Positions 22,877 to 32,655 of a stretch of 64,000 nucleotides of DNA are shown piece after piece. The notes beneath the pieces are model-generated. The model was given only the letters and a program-made list of their open reading frames with translations. It did no database searches and was not told where the DNA came from. The DNA comes from Candidatus Rokuibacteriota bacterium (GTDB taxonomy: Bacteria > Methylomirabilota > Methylomirabilia > Rokubacteriales > CSP1-6). The translations under genes and the position numbers were made by a program. Within the stretch, counting starts at the first letter, position 1, and each line of letters opens with the position of its first letter. The stretch is from NCBI GenBank assembly GCA_003220265.1, contig QHRW01000113.1, positions 51,638 through 115,637 of the forward strand, in the 5' to 3' direction.

Positions 22877-23363
22877 GGCGCCTCGGATTCTGCACGAACG
22901 CGGCCATCTCGAGGGCGGCGTTCGCGGCTTCTTCGCCGCGGTTGCCGACCTCGCCGCCGGAGCGGTCCAGCGCCTGCTCTTCGGTCAGCGCGGTGATCAC
23001 GCCGAAGGTCGCGGGCACGCCGGTGTCGAGCGCGACGCGCTGGATCCCGGCCGCGGCCTGGCCCGCCACGAAGTCGAAGTGCGGCGTCTGACCCTTGATC
23101 ACGCAGCCCACGCAGACGATGGCGGCATAGCGCCCCGTGCGCGCCAGATGCTGGGCGGCCTGCGGCAGCTCGAACGAGCCGGGCACCCAGTGGACCTCGA
23201 TGGCATCCTCCGCCAGGCCCGCCGCCGACAGCGCCCGCAGCGCGCCGGCCACCAGGCGCTTGACGATGTCCTCGTTGAAGCGCCCCGCCACCACGGCGAA
23301 CCGTCCACGCGGGCCGCTCCGGCCGGAGTTCCGCTGCGGCGGACGCGGCGCGCGACCCGCCAT
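22860..23363 (-). CDS. ribH: 6,7-dimethyl-8-ribityllumazine synthase
   Basis: 167 residues from the ATG at 23363. The N-terminal extension MAGRAPRPPQRNSG is followed by the family core: VAGRFNEDIVKRLVAGA, VHWVPGSFELPQAAQ, AIVCVGCVIKGQTPHFDFVA, where the final His acts in catalysis, and FGVITALTEEQALDR. It condenses the ribityl-uracil with dihydroxybutanone phosphate and probably forms the usual icosahedral or pentameric shell. It starts two bases after the ribBA stop. Confidence 0.95.
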   Translation of the reverse strand: MAGRAPRPPQRNSGRSGPRGRFAVVAGRFNEDIVKRLVAGALRALSAAGLAEDAIEVHWVPGSFELPQAAQHLARTGRYAAIVCVGCVIKGQTPHFDFVAGQAAAGIQRVALDTGVPATFGVITALTEEQALDRSGGEVGNRGEEAANAALEMAAFVQNPRRHGKKA

Positions 23364-23365
23364 CG

Positions 23366-24577
23366 CTAGTCGAGGTTGGAGGTGAGCATGTGGCCGAGCT
23401 TGTCGCGCTTGGTGCTCAGGTACTTCTTGTTCTCGGGGTTCGGCTCCACCTCGAGCGGCACGCGCTCGACCACCTGGAGGCCGTAGCCGTCGAGTCCCGC
23501 CCGCTTGGTGGGATTGTTCGTCAGCAGGCGCAAGTTCTTCAGCCCGAGATCGACGAGGATCTGGGCGCCGATGCCGTAGTCGCGCAGGTCGGCCTTGAAG
23601 CCGAGCGCGTGGTTGGCCTCGACGGTATCCATCCCCTGCTCCTGCAGCGCGTAGGCGCGGATCTTGTTGTGCAGCCCGATGCCGCGGCCTTCCTGGCGCA
23701 GGTAGACGATGACCCCGCGCCCCACGTCCTTGATGATGGCCATCGCCTTGAGGAGCTGGGAGCCGCAGTCGCAGCGCAGCGAGTGGAACACGTCGCCCGT
23801 GAGGCATTCGGAGTGCATGCGCACGAGCACCGGCGTGTCGCCCGCCACGTCGCCCATGACGAGGGCCAGGTGGACGCGGTCGTACACCGTCGCCTCGAAG
23901 GCGATCGCCGTGAACTCGCCGAAGTCGGTGGGCATCCGGGTGGAGGCGATGCGCCGCACCAGCTTCTCGCGGTGGGTGCGGTACTCGATCAGGTCCTTGA
24001 TCGTGATCATCTTGAGGTCGAAGCGCTTGGCCAGCTCGTAGAGCTGCGGCAGCCGGGCCATCGCGCCCTTGTCGTCGAGCACCTCGCAGATCACGCCGGC
24101 CGGATAGCAGCCGGCCAGCCGCGCGAGGTCCACCGCCGCCTCCGTATGGCCCGCGCGCCGCAGCACGCCGCCGTCCTTGGCCCGCAGCGGAAAGATGTGG
24201 CCGGGCACCGTCAGGTCCTCGGCACGCATCTGGGGATCGACCAGCGTGCGGATGGTGACGGCGCGATCGTAGGCCGAGGTGCCGGTGGTGACGCCGCGGC
24301 GGGCGTCGACGGTGACGGTGAACGCGGTGCCCATCGGCGCGGTGTTCTCGGCCACCATCATGTTCAGCTTCAGCTCGTCGAGACGCTCGCCGGTCATCGG
24401 CATGCAGATGAGACCGCGGCCGTAGGCGGCCATAAAGTTCACGGCCTCGGGTGTCGCCTTGTCGGCGGCCATGACGAGATCGCCCTCGTTCTCACGGTCC
24501 TCGTCGTCGACCACGAGGATCACGCGCCCCTCGCGGATCTCCTCGAGGCCCTCCTCGATCGTGGCGAACCCGGTCAT
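23366..24577 (-). CDS. ribBA: Bifunctional DHBP synthase / GTP cyclohydrolase II
   Basis: 403 residues, a RibB-RibA fusion. Residues 1-205 are DHBP synthase: [17 protein letters not shown], then [17 protein letters not shown]. Residues about 210-403 are GTP cyclohydrolase [22 protein letters not shown] with the zinc Cys, then [11 protein letters not shown]. Both halves have their key residues, so both activities are expected. It supplies both precursors of riboflavin. It overlaps ribE as ATGA. Confidence 0.96.
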   Translation of the reverse strand: MTGFATIEEGLEEIREGRVILVVDDEDRENEGDLVMAADKATPEAVNFMAAYGRGLICMPMTGERLDELKLNMMVAENTAPMGTAFTVTVDARRGVTTGTSAYDRAVTIRTLVDPQMRAEDLTVPGHIFPLRAKDGGVLRRAGHTEAAVDLARLAGCYPAGVICEVLDDKGAMARLPQLYELAKRFDLKMITIKDLIEYRTHREKLVRRIASTRMPTDFGEFTAIAFEATVYDRVHLALVMGDVAGDTPVLVRMHSECLTGDVFHSLRCDCGSQLLKAMAIIKDVGRGVIVYLRQEGRGIGLHNKIRAYALQEQGMDTVEANHALGFKADLRDYGIGAQILVDLGLKNLRLLTNNPTKRAGLDGYGLQVVERVPLEVEPNPENKKYLSTKRDKLGHMLTSNLD

Positions 24578-25176
24578 GACGCCCCCTTGAGCGCAAGCGA
24601 TCGCTGCAGGTACTTGCCGATCACGTCGGTCTCGATGTTCACCGTCTGGCCGGGCGCGAGCCGCCCGAACGTCGTCACCGCCAGCGTGTGCGGGATCACC
24701 ATGACCTCGAACGCGACTCGCTCCAGCGCCGCCACGGTGAGGCTGACGCCGTCCACCGCCACCGAGCCCTGCGGGACCAGCAGCGGGGCCAGGTCCACCC
24801 CCGGCAGCGCGATCCGCACCCGCGCGGTCGATTTTACACGCGTCACGTCCGTGACGGTCCCGATCCCGTCCACGTGACCGAGCACCAGATGGCCGCCCAC
24901 CGCGGCGCCGAAGCGCAGCGGCCGCTCGAGGTTCACGGCGTCACCGCCCTTCAGCGTGCCGAGCGTCGTGCGGGCGAGCGTCTCGGGGCCGACCTCGAAG
25001 GCGAGCCCGTCGCGACGCTGGGCGACCACCGTGAGGCACACGCCGTTCACCGCGACGCTGGCGCCGAGCTCGCTGCCCTCGAGCGTGGCCCGGGCGGCGA
25101 GGTCCAGGCGCAGCACGCCGCCGTGCTGCTCCACGCCTCGCACCTCGCCCAGTTCTTCGACGATCCCGGTAAACAT
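24574..25176 (-). CDS. ribE: Riboflavin synthase alpha chain
   Basis: 200 residues with two lumazine-binding barrels in tandem. The N-terminus [12 protein letters not shown] is the family signature, and the second barrel begins at [14 protein letters not shown]. It converts two ribityllumazines to riboflavin. It starts directly after the ribD stop with no gap. No FMN riboswitch can be placed upstream, because ribD itself overlaps ftsY. Confidence 0.95.
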   Translation of the reverse strand: MFTGIVEELGEVRGVEQHGGVLRLDLAARATLEGSELGASVAVNGVCLTVVAQRRDGLAFEVGPETLARTTLGTLKGGDAVNLERPLRFGAAVGGHLVLGHVDGIGTVTDVTRVKSTARVRIALPGVDLAPLLVPQGSVAVDGVSLTVAALERVAFEVMVIPHTLAVTTFGRLAPGQTVNIETDVIGKYLQRSLALKGAS

Positions 25177-26277
25177 TCAGCGCGCCGCTTTCACGACGTC
25201 GGCCTCGAGCAAGAGATCGTCGCCGAGCGGCGTGACGGACACGGGCCCCAGCCGCACGGCGCTCTTCAGGTCGCGTCCCGCTCCGCCGACCACGCCGGGC
25301 GCCTCGCGGCCGCCCAGCAGCAGCGGCGCCAGGAAGAGGGTGACACGGTCCACGACGCCCGCGTCGAGAAAGGCGGCGTGCGTCTCGCCGCCCCCCTCGA
25401 GCAGCACCGCGCGCACGTCCCGCTCGAACAGCCGAGCCAGCAGCGCGACGACGTCCACGCGCCCCTCGCGGGTGGTCGCGCGCAGCACCGTCGCCCCCGC
25501 CCCCTCCAGCGCAGCCACGCGCCCGGCCGGCGCGTCGACGCCGACGGCGACGAGCGTCCGGGCGGGCGTGCCCGCGCGGATCATGCGGGCGTCGGGACCG
25601 AGGCGCGCCGCCGTGTCGAGCACCACGCGATAGGGCTCGCGCGGCCAGGGCTCGGCCAGGCGCACGGTCAGCGCGGGATCGTCGCGCAGCGCGGTGGTGA
25701 CGCCGATCACGATGGCGTCCGACTCCGCGCGCAGCCGGTGCGCGTGCAGGCGCGCCGGCTCGCCGGTGATCCACCTGGAGCCCCCGTGCACGTCGGCGAG
25801 CTTGCCGTCGAGCGTGGCGGCCGCCTTCAAAGTGACGTGCGGGCGGCCCTCGCGCGTCGCGGTCAGCCACGTGCGATTCTGCCGCTCGGCCTCGTCGGCG
25901 AGCAGGCCGAGCTCGACCCTCACGCCGGCAGCGCTCAAGCGCGCCCCGCCGCCCCGCGCCAGCGGGTTCGGATCGCCGAGCGCCGCGACCACGCGCGCGA
26001 TGCCGGCGGCGGCCACCGCCGGGGCGCAGGGGGGCGTGCGGCCGTGGTGATCGCACGGCTCCAGCGTGCAGTAGAGGGTGGCGCCGCGTGCGGCGGCGCC
26101 GGCGGCCGCCAGCGCCTCGACCTCGGCGTGCGGCCCGCCGGCACGCAGGTGCGCGCCCTCGCCCACGATCCGGCCGTCGCGCACGACGACGGCGCCCACC
26201 ATCGGATTGGGTGACGTGAGCCCCCGCCCGCGCTCGGCCACCTCCAGCGCGCGGCGCATGAACGCCGCGTCCGTCAT
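25177..26277 (-). CDS. ribD: Bifunctional pyrimidine deaminase/reductase RibD
   Basis: 366 residues from the ATG at 26277. The deaminase domain (1-145) has zinc ligands in HAEVEAL and TLEPCDHHGRTPPC. The reductase domain (150-366) contains LKAAATLDGKLA, SRWITGEPARLHAHRLRAES and VLLEGGGETHAAFL. It carries out two early steps of the riboflavin pathway. The ATG overlaps the ftsY stop (ATGA). Confidence 0.95.
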   Translation of the reverse strand: MTDAAFMRRALEVAERGRGLTSPNPMVGAVVVRDGRIVGEGAHLRAGGPHAEVEALAAAGAAARGATLYCTLEPCDHHGRTPPCAPAVAAAGIARVVAALGDPNPLARGGGARLSAAGVRVELGLLADEAERQNRTWLTATREGRPHVTLKAAATLDGKLADVHGGSRWITGEPARLHAHRLRAESDAIVIGVTTALRDDPALTVRLAEPWPREPYRVVLDTAARLGPDARMIRAGTPARTLVAVGVDAPAGRVAALEGAGATVLRATTREGRVDVVALLARLFERDVRAVLLEGGGETHAAFLDAGVVDRVTLFLAPLLLGGREAPGVVGGAGRDLKSAVRLGPVSVTPLGDDLLLEADVVKAAR

Positions 26278-27197
26278 GACGCCGGCACCAGGGCGTCGAC
26301 GAAGCGCGCGGGATCGAAGGCCTGCAGGTCGTCCACCTTCTCGCCGACGCCGACCAGCGTGACCGGCAGTCCCAGCTCGCGCACGATGCGCACGACGATG
26401 CCACCCTTGGCGGTGCCGTCGAGCTTGGTGAGCGCCACGCCCGTGAGGCCGATCGTCTCGTGGAACATCTTGGCCTGCGCGAAGCCGTTCTGGCCGGTCG
26501 GCGCGTCGAGGACCATCAGCGCCTCGTGGGGCGCGCCGGGCACCTGCCGCTCGATCACGCGCTTGAGCTTGGCCAGCTCGTCCATGAGGTTGCTCTTGGT
26601 GTGCAGGCGCCCCGCGGTGTCGATCACGAGCACGTCGGCGCCGCGCGCCATCGCCGACTTCAGCGCGTCGAACACCACGGCGGCGGGATCGGAGCCAGCG
26701 GCCTGGCGGACGACCTCGACGTCGATGCGCTGGCCCCACGTCTCGAGCTGCTCGATGGCGGCGGCGCGGAACGTGTCGGCCGCGGCCAGGATCACGCGGC
26801 GGCCCTCGGCCTTGAGGCCGGCGGCGAGCTTGGCCGCCGTCGTCGTCTTGCCCGAGCCGTTGACGCCGAGCATGAGGATCACGCTCGGCCGGGCGTCGAG
26901 CTTCAGCGGGCGCGCGGCGCCCAGCGTGTCGAGCAGGAAGCGGCGGAGCACCGGCCGGAGCTGCTCGGCCCGCGTCACCGTGCCGTACATCACTTCTTCA
27001 CGGCCGCGGTTGACGAAGTCGGCCGCCATGGCGGCGCCGAGATCGGCGGAGATCAGCAGCTCCTCGAGCTCTTCCCAGAGCGACTCGTCGATCGGACGAT
27101 CGGCCTCGAGGACGGTGGAGAGGCCGGTCGAGAGGTACTCCTGCGAGCGCTTGAGGCCCTCACGCAGTCTCTCACCGATGCCCGAGAAAAACTTCAT
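26274..27197 (-). CDS. ftsY: Signal recognition particle receptor FtsY
   Basis: 307 residues, a short form with little of the acidic A domain. The N domain occupies about 15-95 and the GTPase G domain follows, with P-loop GVNGSGKTT (111-119), DTAGRLHTKSNLMDEL and TKLDGTAKGG. It docks SRP-ribosome complexes at the inner membrane. A TAAACT hexamer lies 8 bases before the ATG (27206-27211 on the minus strand), so its mRNA may have no leader. Confidence 0.95.
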   Translation of the reverse strand: MKFFSGIGERLREGLKRSQEYLSTGLSTVLEADRPIDESLWEELEELLISADLGAAMAADFVNRGREEVMYGTVTRAEQLRPVLRRFLLDTLGAARPLKLDARPSVILMLGVNGSGKTTTAAKLAAGLKAEGRRVILAAADTFRAAAIEQLETWGQRIDVEVVRQAAGSDPAAVVFDALKSAMARGADVLVIDTAGRLHTKSNLMDELAKLKRVIERQVPGAPHEALMVLDAPTGQNGFAQAKMFHETIGLTGVALTKLDGTAKGGIVVRIVRELGLPVTLVGVGEKVDDLQAFDPARFVDALVPAS

Positions 27198-27219
27198 AGA
27201 ACGCTAGTTTATCACCCGC

Positions 27220-27287
27220 CCCGGGAGCGCGGGGCACGTGGCCCTTCGCATCTCCCGGGAGCGCGAGGGGCGTAGCCCTTCGCATCT
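27220..27287. repeat. Two tandem 34-bp direct repeats
   Basis: In the 112-base gap between ftsY and the RodZ-like gene, two adjacent 34-base units (27220-27253 and 27254-27287) both begin CCCGGGAGCGCG and both end CCCTTCGCATCT, differing in a few central bases. Function unknown; it could be a duplicated terminator-proximal element. Confidence 0.8.
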
Positions 27288-27309
27288 CAAAAGAAATGCG
27301 CGCCGCAGG

Positions 27310-28518
27310 TCAGCGCGACTCGGGAGGCAGGACGATGCGCTGGATGACGGCGCCCTTGGGGCCGAGCGGGGGCAGCGTGCGGCCGTTGAGCTCGAAGCTC
27401 ACGCCGCCGGCGTTGCCGATCGTGAGCGTGAACGGGCGATTGGAGATCCACTCCCGCACCTCGCCGGGCGGCACGTTCTCCTCGCTCATCCGACCGTCCT
27501 CGGTCCGCACGCGGATCCACGTGGTGTCGTTGGTGCGCGCGACCAGACGGTACGGCGAGGAGATCGATCCCGCCAGCGCTTCGAGCACGGGCGCGACGGC
27601 CGATGGCGCGACGACGGCAACCGGCGGCGCGGCGGGGCTCGGAGTCGCGGGAGTGGCGGAGCTCGCGGGCGCCGGACGCGGCGGCGTGGTGGCGGGAGCC
27701 GTGGCGGTCGATGGCGCCGCCGCGCCGGGAGCGGTGGAGGTGCCGGGCGTGGCGGGAGCCGGACGCGGGGGCGTCATGGGCGGCGGCGGCGCGGTGGGTG
27801 GCGCTGATCCGCCGGAAACCGCGGGGGCGCCGGGTGCAGTGGGCGCCGCGCGCGGTGGCGTCGTGACCGGCGCTGCGGCGCTGGGTGACACCGATGCGCC
27901 CGGAGTTGCCGGCGCGACGGGCGCGCCGGGAGTCGGCCGCGGCGGGCTCGGCGCTGAGGTCGTCGCGCTCGGCGGTGCCGGCGGCGCGCTCGCCGGCGGG
28001 GGAACGGCGCGTGGGGCGACGGGCGCCGAGGCGGTCGGCACGGGCTCGGACGGCGGCGGGACGGGGCGCGTCTCGGGCCGCGGTTCCGGACGTACGTCGG
28101 TGACGCGCTCACCGCGGTCGCGCGGATGGATCACCAGGGCCACGGCGAACAGCGCGATGCCGAGGACGACGAGCAGGACGAAGCTGACGAGCACCGCGCC
28201 GCGCCCGCGCGGCTCGCTCTCGACGGCGCGTGACGACGCGGAGACGTGGCGCGCCGGCACCATCGGCTGCGGCCCGCGCGGCTCGGATGTCTCGCGCGCC
28301 TCGTAGGCGGCGAGCGCTTCGTCGGGCGGCTCGCTGAGCGCCTGGCAGTACGCGCGGATAAAGCCGCGAGTGAACACCGGCGAGGGCAGCGCCTCGAAGG
28401 CGTCGGACTCCAGCGACTCGAGGTAGCGCTGGGCCACACGCGTCGTGCGGGCGATCTCCGCGAGGGAGACACCTCGGCGCTGACGCAGCCCCCGGAGATA
28501 GGTCCCGACGGACGACAT
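27310..28518 (-). CDS. RodZ-like protein (HTH, membrane helix, DUF4115)
   Basis: 402 residues. A cytoplasmic helix-turn-helix domain (1-75: YLRGLRQRRGVSLAEIARTT, RYLESLESDAFEALP) is followed by one membrane helix at about 108-130. A long Pro/Ala/Thr-rich disordered stretch covers about 140-310. A C-terminal DUF4115 beta domain ends in FTLTIGNAGGVSFELNGRTL. RodZ links MreB to the cell-wall machinery. The Pro/Ala stretch is unusually long and low in complexity. Confidence 0.88.
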   Translation of the reverse strand: MSSVGTYLRGLRQRRGVSLAEIARTTRVAQRYLESLESDAFEALPSPVFTRGFIRAYCQALSEPPDEALAAYEARETSEPRGPQPMVPARHVSASSRAVESEPRGRGAVLVSFVLLVVLGIALFAVALVIHPRDRGERVTDVRPEPRPETRPVPPPSEPVPTASAPVAPRAVPPPASAPPAPPSATTSAPSPPRPTPGAPVAPATPGASVSPSAAAPVTTPPRAAPTAPGAPAVSGGSAPPTAPPPPMTPPRPAPATPGTSTAPGAAAPSTATAPATTPPRPAPASSATPATPSPAAPPVAVVAPSAVAPVLEALAGSISSPYRLVARTNDTTWIRVRTEDGRMSEENVPPGEVREWISNRPFTLTIGNAGGVSFELNGRTLPPLGPKGAVIQRIVLPPESR

Positions 28519-28557
28519 TTCTGTCGTCGTCGAGTCTAGCCTATCGCTCAGGGCTTT

Positions 28558-31500
28558 TCATACCGCCGGGCTGGCGGCCGCGACGGCGGCGGCGAGATTG
28601 ACGGAGACGAGCTTGGAGAGACCCGGCTCCTCCATGGTCACGCCGTAGAGGATGTCGGCGGCCTCCATCGTCTTGCGGTTGTGCGTGATCACCAGGAATT
28701 GCGTCTGGCTCGTCAGCTCGCGCAGCACGCGCAGAAAGCGGTGGATGTTGGCGTCGTCCAAGGGCGCATCCACCTCGTCAAGCACGCAGAACGGGCTCGG
28801 CCGGAAGTAGAAGATGGCGAACAGCAGCGCGAGGCCGGTCAGCGCCCGCTCGCCGCCCGACATCAGCGACACGGCCTGCAGGCGCTTGCCGCGTGGCTGG
28901 GCCATCAGCTCCACGCCGGTGTCGAGCGGATCGCCGCCCTCCTCGGCCTCGACCAGGCGGAGCTCGGCGCGGCCGCCCTCGAACAGCCGCTGGAAGATTG
29001 CGCCGAAGTGGCGGTTGATCTCGTCGAAGGCCTGCGTGAAGCGCTCCTGCGCCGTGCGGGTCATCCCGCGCAGCGCCTTCTCGAGGTCCTTGATGGAGCC
29101 GGTGAGGTCGTCGTGCTGGGTCTTGAGGAAGGTCAGCCGCTCGTCCAGCTCGCGGTACTCCTCGTCGGCCACGAGGTTGACGGGGCCGATGGCCTCCAGC
29201 CGCTGGTCCAGCTCGCCGAGGCGCTCTCGCACCGCGGGAAAGTCGCGCGCAGGGTCGTGCTGGGACAGCAACGTCGCCGTGTCCACGCCGTAAGTGCGGT
29301 AGGCCTCCTGGGCCAGCTCCTCGCGGCGCACGCGCCCCTCGGTGGCCTTGAGCTCGACGTCGTGAATGGAGGCGACCATCCGGCTGAGCTGCTGCTGCAT
29401 CGCGCGGGTGTCCTCCTCGATCGCGCGCAGCTCCTCGGCCAGGCCCTGGTGGTGCTCGCCCGCCCGCCGAGCCTCCTCCTCGCTCCGGTCGCGCTCGAGG
29501 GCGACGTCGCGCGCCGCGGTGTCGGTGCGCTCGCGCTCGGCCGCCAGCGACGTCCGTCGCTCGCCGAGCTGCGCCTGCCGCTGCCGGGCCTGCTCGATGC
29601 GCGTCGTGAAGTCCGTCTCCATCTCGTCCAGGCGACCGAGCTCGCGCCGCAAGGCTTCCGCCCGCTCGGCGGCGCCGGCCAGCTCAACGCGGGCGGTGGT
29701 GAGCCGGGTCACCAGCGCCGTCTCGGACTCCTGCGACGTCTCGATGGCCGCGCGCAGCGTGGCCATCGTCGCTTCGTGCCGACTCTCCGCCTCGCGGGCC
29801 GTCTCGACGTGCTGGCTGAGCCGCGCCAGCAAGCCGTCGGTCTCCGTCGCCTCGCCCGCCACCTGCCGTGACTCGGCGCTGAGCGTCTCCACGTGGCGAT
29901 GGACCCGCTCGTGCTCGCGCACCGACTGCTCGAGGTCCTTCTCGCTCGCCAGACGCTCGGCCTGCCGCGCCTGCACGGACTGCTCGAGCCCGGCGAGACG
30001 CGCACGCAGCGTGGCGACCTCGGCGGCGAGCGAGGCCGCGATGCCCTGCTCGGCATCGACCATCTCGCCCAGGCGGCGCACCTCGTCGTCGAGCTCGCGG
30101 AGCTGGCGCTTGCGCGTCAGCAGAGACTGCGGTGCGGCGGCGCTGTCGGCGCCGCCTCGCAGCCGGCCCGTCGGCGACAGCACCTCGCCCGTGGGCGTGA
30201 CGTACGTCGCCACCACCCCGTTGCGACGCCACAGCGCCTCGGCCTGGTCGAGATGCTCCACGACCGCCACCTGGCCGAGCAAATGCTGCACGAGCTTGCC
30301 CGCGCGCCCGCCGATGTGGTTCGCCACCCAGCGCAGGCTGCTGCCGTTCGGATGGTCGGCGTGCCGGCCGTTGCCGTCGGTCAGTCGCTCCAGCGGCAGG
30401 AACGTCGCCGAGCCGCTACCGCACTCCTGCAGCCACGTCACCGCGGCGCGCGCGTGCTCGAAGCGCTCGACCACGACCCACTGCAGGCGCTCGCCCAGCA
30501 CCGCCTCCACGGCCCGCTCCAGGCCCGGCTCGACCTCGAGGAGATCGGCGACCGTGCCGACGACGCCCGTCAGCGCGGGCGTGCCCCCATCGAAGACGGC
30601 CCGCACGCCGGCGCCGTAGCCCTCGCGGGCCATCTCCAGCTCGCGCAGGGCGTCGCGGCTCGAGCTGCGCGCCGCCAGATCCAGGCGGGCCTGGGCCAGC
30701 GCCTGCTCGGAGTCCGTCAGTCGCGCCGTGCGATCGGCGAGCGTCTGGGCCAGACGCTCGCGTTCGGCGGCCAGCGACGACAGCTCGGACACGGCCCGAT
30801 CGCGCGCCGACTCCAGCGTGGCGCGCTGCCCGGTCAGCCGCTCGGCCTCGGCCTGCGCGGCCGCCAATTCCTGGGCGAGGCGCTCGGCGCGCCGGCCCAG
30901 CTGGGCCTGCCGCTCACGCAGCTCACCCGCCTGGCGCATGAGGTCCACGCGCTCGCCGGCCACGCGCACCTGCTCCAGCCGCAGCGCCTCCAGCCGGTCG
31001 CGCTCGCCGGCAAGCCCGCCGCGGTGACGCTCCACGTCGGCCTCGAGCGTTGCCACGGTGGCGCCGCGCTCGGCGCCGAGCCGCTCGGCCTCGGCCAGCG
31101 CAGCGCGAGCCACCTCGCGCTCGCCGACGATCGCGCCGAGGCGCTCCGTCGTCGCCCGGATTTCCTCCTCGAGCCGCGCCGCCTCCTCGCCGAGCTCCTG
31201 GAGCTGGACACCCATCTGCTCGCGACGCTCGAGCAGCCGCTCCAACTCGCCCTGGATCTTCTGGACCGACTGCCGCAGATCGCCGAGCGTGTGCTCGCTG
31301 CTCTGGAGCAGGGCGCGCTGGCGCGCCTCGCGGGCGGCCAGGCCGCTGAGCTGGGCACGCACGCCCTGCTCGCCGTCGCGGAGCTGCGTCAGCTCCTGCG
31401 CGAAGGCCTCGGCCTGGGCCGTGAGGCCGGCGAAGTCGGCGGCCACCAGCGACAGGGCCAGCTCGCGCCGCTCGCCCTGCAGCGCCTTGTACTGCTGCGC

Positions 31501-32130
31501 TTTCTTGGCCTGGCGCTCGAGCGAGCCGAGCTGGCGCTTGACCTCGTCCATCACGTCGCGCACGCGCACGAGGTTCTGGCGGGCGGCGTCGAGCTTGCCC
31601 TGCGTCTCGCTGCGCTGCTGCTTGTAGCGCGCGATCCCGGCCGCTTCCTCGATGAAGACGCGCCGCTCGTGCGGCTTGGCCGTGAGGACGTGGTTGAGCT
31701 TGTCCTGGTCCATCACCGAGTAGGCGCGCGGGTTGGCGCCGGTGCCGGCGAAGAGGTCCAGGATGTCGCGCAGGCGGCTGGGCTGCTTGTTGAGGAGGTA
31801 CTCGCTCTCCCCGGTGCGATAGAGCCGGCGGGCGACGCCGATCTCGCTCCACGGTACCGACAGCGTGCCGTCGTTGGAGAACATCAGCTCGACCTCGGCG
31901 AGGCCGAGGCCCTTGCGGGTCCCCGTGCCCTGGAAGATGAGGTCTTCCATCTTCTGGCCGCGCAGCGATTTCGCGCTCTGCTCGCCGAGCGCCCAGCGCA
32001 CGGCCTCGCCACAATTACTCTTCCCGCAGCCGTTGGGGCCCACGATCCCGGTGATGCCGGGCATGATCTTGATGACGGTCTTCTCGCCGAACGACTTGAA
32101 GCCGTGCAGGGTGATGGCTTCTAGACGCAT
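28558..32130 (-). CDS. smc: Chromosome segregation protein SMC
   Basis: 1190 residues. The N-terminal ATPase half has P-loop GPNGCGKSN (31-39). Two long coiled coils (about 170-500 and 670-1010) flank the hinge (about 505-660, with ALTGVVGTVADLLEVEPGLE). The C-terminal ATPase half has the signature LMSGGERALTGLALLFAI and Walker B FCVLDEVDAPLDD. After the P-loop it reads NCGEAVRWALGEQS, where most SMCs have NIVDAIRWVLGEQ, a mild divergence. It condenses and segregates DNA as a homodimer. Confidence 0.96.
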   Translation of the reverse strand: MRLEAITLHGFKSFGEKTVIKIMPGITGIVGPNGCGKSNCGEAVRWALGEQSAKSLRGQKMEDLIFQGTGTRKGLGLAEVELMFSNDGTLSVPWSEIGVARRLYRTGESEYLLNKQPSRLRDILDLFAGTGANPRAYSVMDQDKLNHVLTAKPHERRVFIEEAAGIARYKQQRSETQGKLDAARQNLVRVRDVMDEVKRQLGSLERQAKKAQQYKALQGERRELALSLVAADFAGLTAQAEAFAQELTQLRDGEQGVRAQLSGLAAREARQRALLQSSEHTLGDLRQSVQKIQGELERLLERREQMGVQLQELGEEAARLEEEIRATTERLGAIVGEREVARAALAEAERLGAERGATVATLEADVERHRGGLAGERDRLEALRLEQVRVAGERVDLMRQAGELRERQAQLGRRAERLAQELAAAQAEAERLTGQRATLESARDRAVSELSSLAAERERLAQTLADRTARLTDSEQALAQARLDLAARSSSRDALRELEMAREGYGAGVRAVFDGGTPALTGVVGTVADLLEVEPGLERAVEAVLGERLQWVVVERFEHARAAVTWLQECGSGSATFLPLERLTDGNGRHADHPNGSSLRWVANHIGGRAGKLVQHLLGQVAVVEHLDQAEALWRRNGVVATYVTPTGEVLSPTGRLRGGADSAAAPQSLLTRKRQLRELDDEVRRLGEMVDAEQGIAASLAAEVATLRARLAGLEQSVQARQAERLASEKDLEQSVREHERVHRHVETLSAESRQVAGEATETDGLLARLSQHVETAREAESRHEATMATLRAAIETSQESETALVTRLTTARVELAGAAERAEALRRELGRLDEMETDFTTRIEQARQRQAQLGERRTSLAAERERTDTAARDVALERDRSEEEARRAGEHHQGLAEELRAIEEDTRAMQQQLSRMVASIHDVELKATEGRVRREELAQEAYRTYGVDTATLLSQHDPARDFPAVRERLGELDQRLEAIGPVNLVADEEYRELDERLTFLKTQHDDLTGSIKDLEKALRGMTRTAQERFTQAFDEINRHFGAIFQRLFEGGRAELRLVEAEEGGDPLDTGVELMAQPRGKRLQAVSLMSGGERALTGLALLFAIFYFRPSPFCVLDEVDAPLDDANIHRFLRVLRELTSQTQFLVITHNRKTMEAADILYGVTMEEPGLSKLVSVNLAAAVAAASPAV

Positions 32131-32238
32131 GCGCGATCTTTACACGAGGCCTTGAGAAAGCCCAAGGGAAAACCACCAGCCGTGGGGGCCGGGGACCCCC
32201 TGCCCCCCAGATGTCGAGAGGCGGGACCGGGGCGCTCG
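32131..32238. other. G/C-run intergenic segment between smc and the zinc-ribbon gene
   Basis: A 108-base gap containing GGGGGCC, GGGGACCCCC and CCCCCC runs at about 32190-32212 that can fold on themselves. It resembles, but does not clearly match, the hairpin repeats at 32658 and 63904. No promoter stands out. Confidence 0.4.
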
Positions 32239-32655
32239 CTACTTCTTGAAGAGGTTCCCGAAGCTGCGCCGCGCGTCGTCGGGACGCACGGCGCCGCCGG
32301 AGGTATCGCGCTCCACGGTGACCATCAGCGAGAACGCCGTGCACTCGTTGCGCGCGCGCTTGTCGGCGATGCGCTCGACGATCGGCTGCACGCACTCGAA
32401 GCGCCGCGCCGGATCGAAGTGCGCGCACTGGCGACAGGCGTGGAGCTCGGCGCGGCAATGCGGGCATTGTGCGAGCGAGTCGGCGGTGATCGGTAGCACG
32501 GCGCCGCACTCCGCGCAGCGCGAGGTCGGCTTGTTCTTGAGGATGCCGAACGTTCCGCCGCCGCCGGCCGGTGGCCGCGGCGGCTCCCGCCGGTCGGGCG
32601 CCCCGCTCGGTCCACCGCCGCGGTAATCCTTCTGTCGATACTTGCGGTCAGTCAT
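32239..32655 (-). CDS. Small zinc-ribbon / Cys-rich protein of unknown function
   Basis: 138 residues from the ATG at 32655. A basic, Gly-rich N-terminus (residues 1-40) is followed by a zinc ribbon, CAECGAVLP (47-55) with CPHCRAELHACRQCAHF (64-80). Then come FECVQPIVERIADKRARNEC (87-106) and a tail. There are eight Cys in four pairs or singles. The Cys pattern continues past the ribbon in a way that could hold a second metal. It sits between secA and smc on the same strand. A role is unknown; RNA or DNA binding is only a guess from the basic N-terminus. Confidence 0.75.
   Translation of the reverse strand: MTDRKYRQKDYRGGGPSGAPDRREPPRPPAGGGGTFGILKNKPTSRCAECGAVLPITADSLAQCPHCRAELHACRQCAHFDPARRFECVQPIVERIADKRARNECTAFSLMVTVERDTSGGAVRPDDARRSFGNLFKK

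Noticed and set aside
24574..26277. FMN riboswitch for the rib operon
   Set aside because: ribD overlaps ftsY and every rib gene abuts the next, so no leader exists where a riboswitch could sit.
28558..32130. Possible defect in the SMC P-loop
   Set aside because: NCGEAVRWALG differs from the usual NIVDAIRWVLG, but the catalytic GPNGCGKSN is intact and the signature and Walker B are normal. Ordinary divergence.
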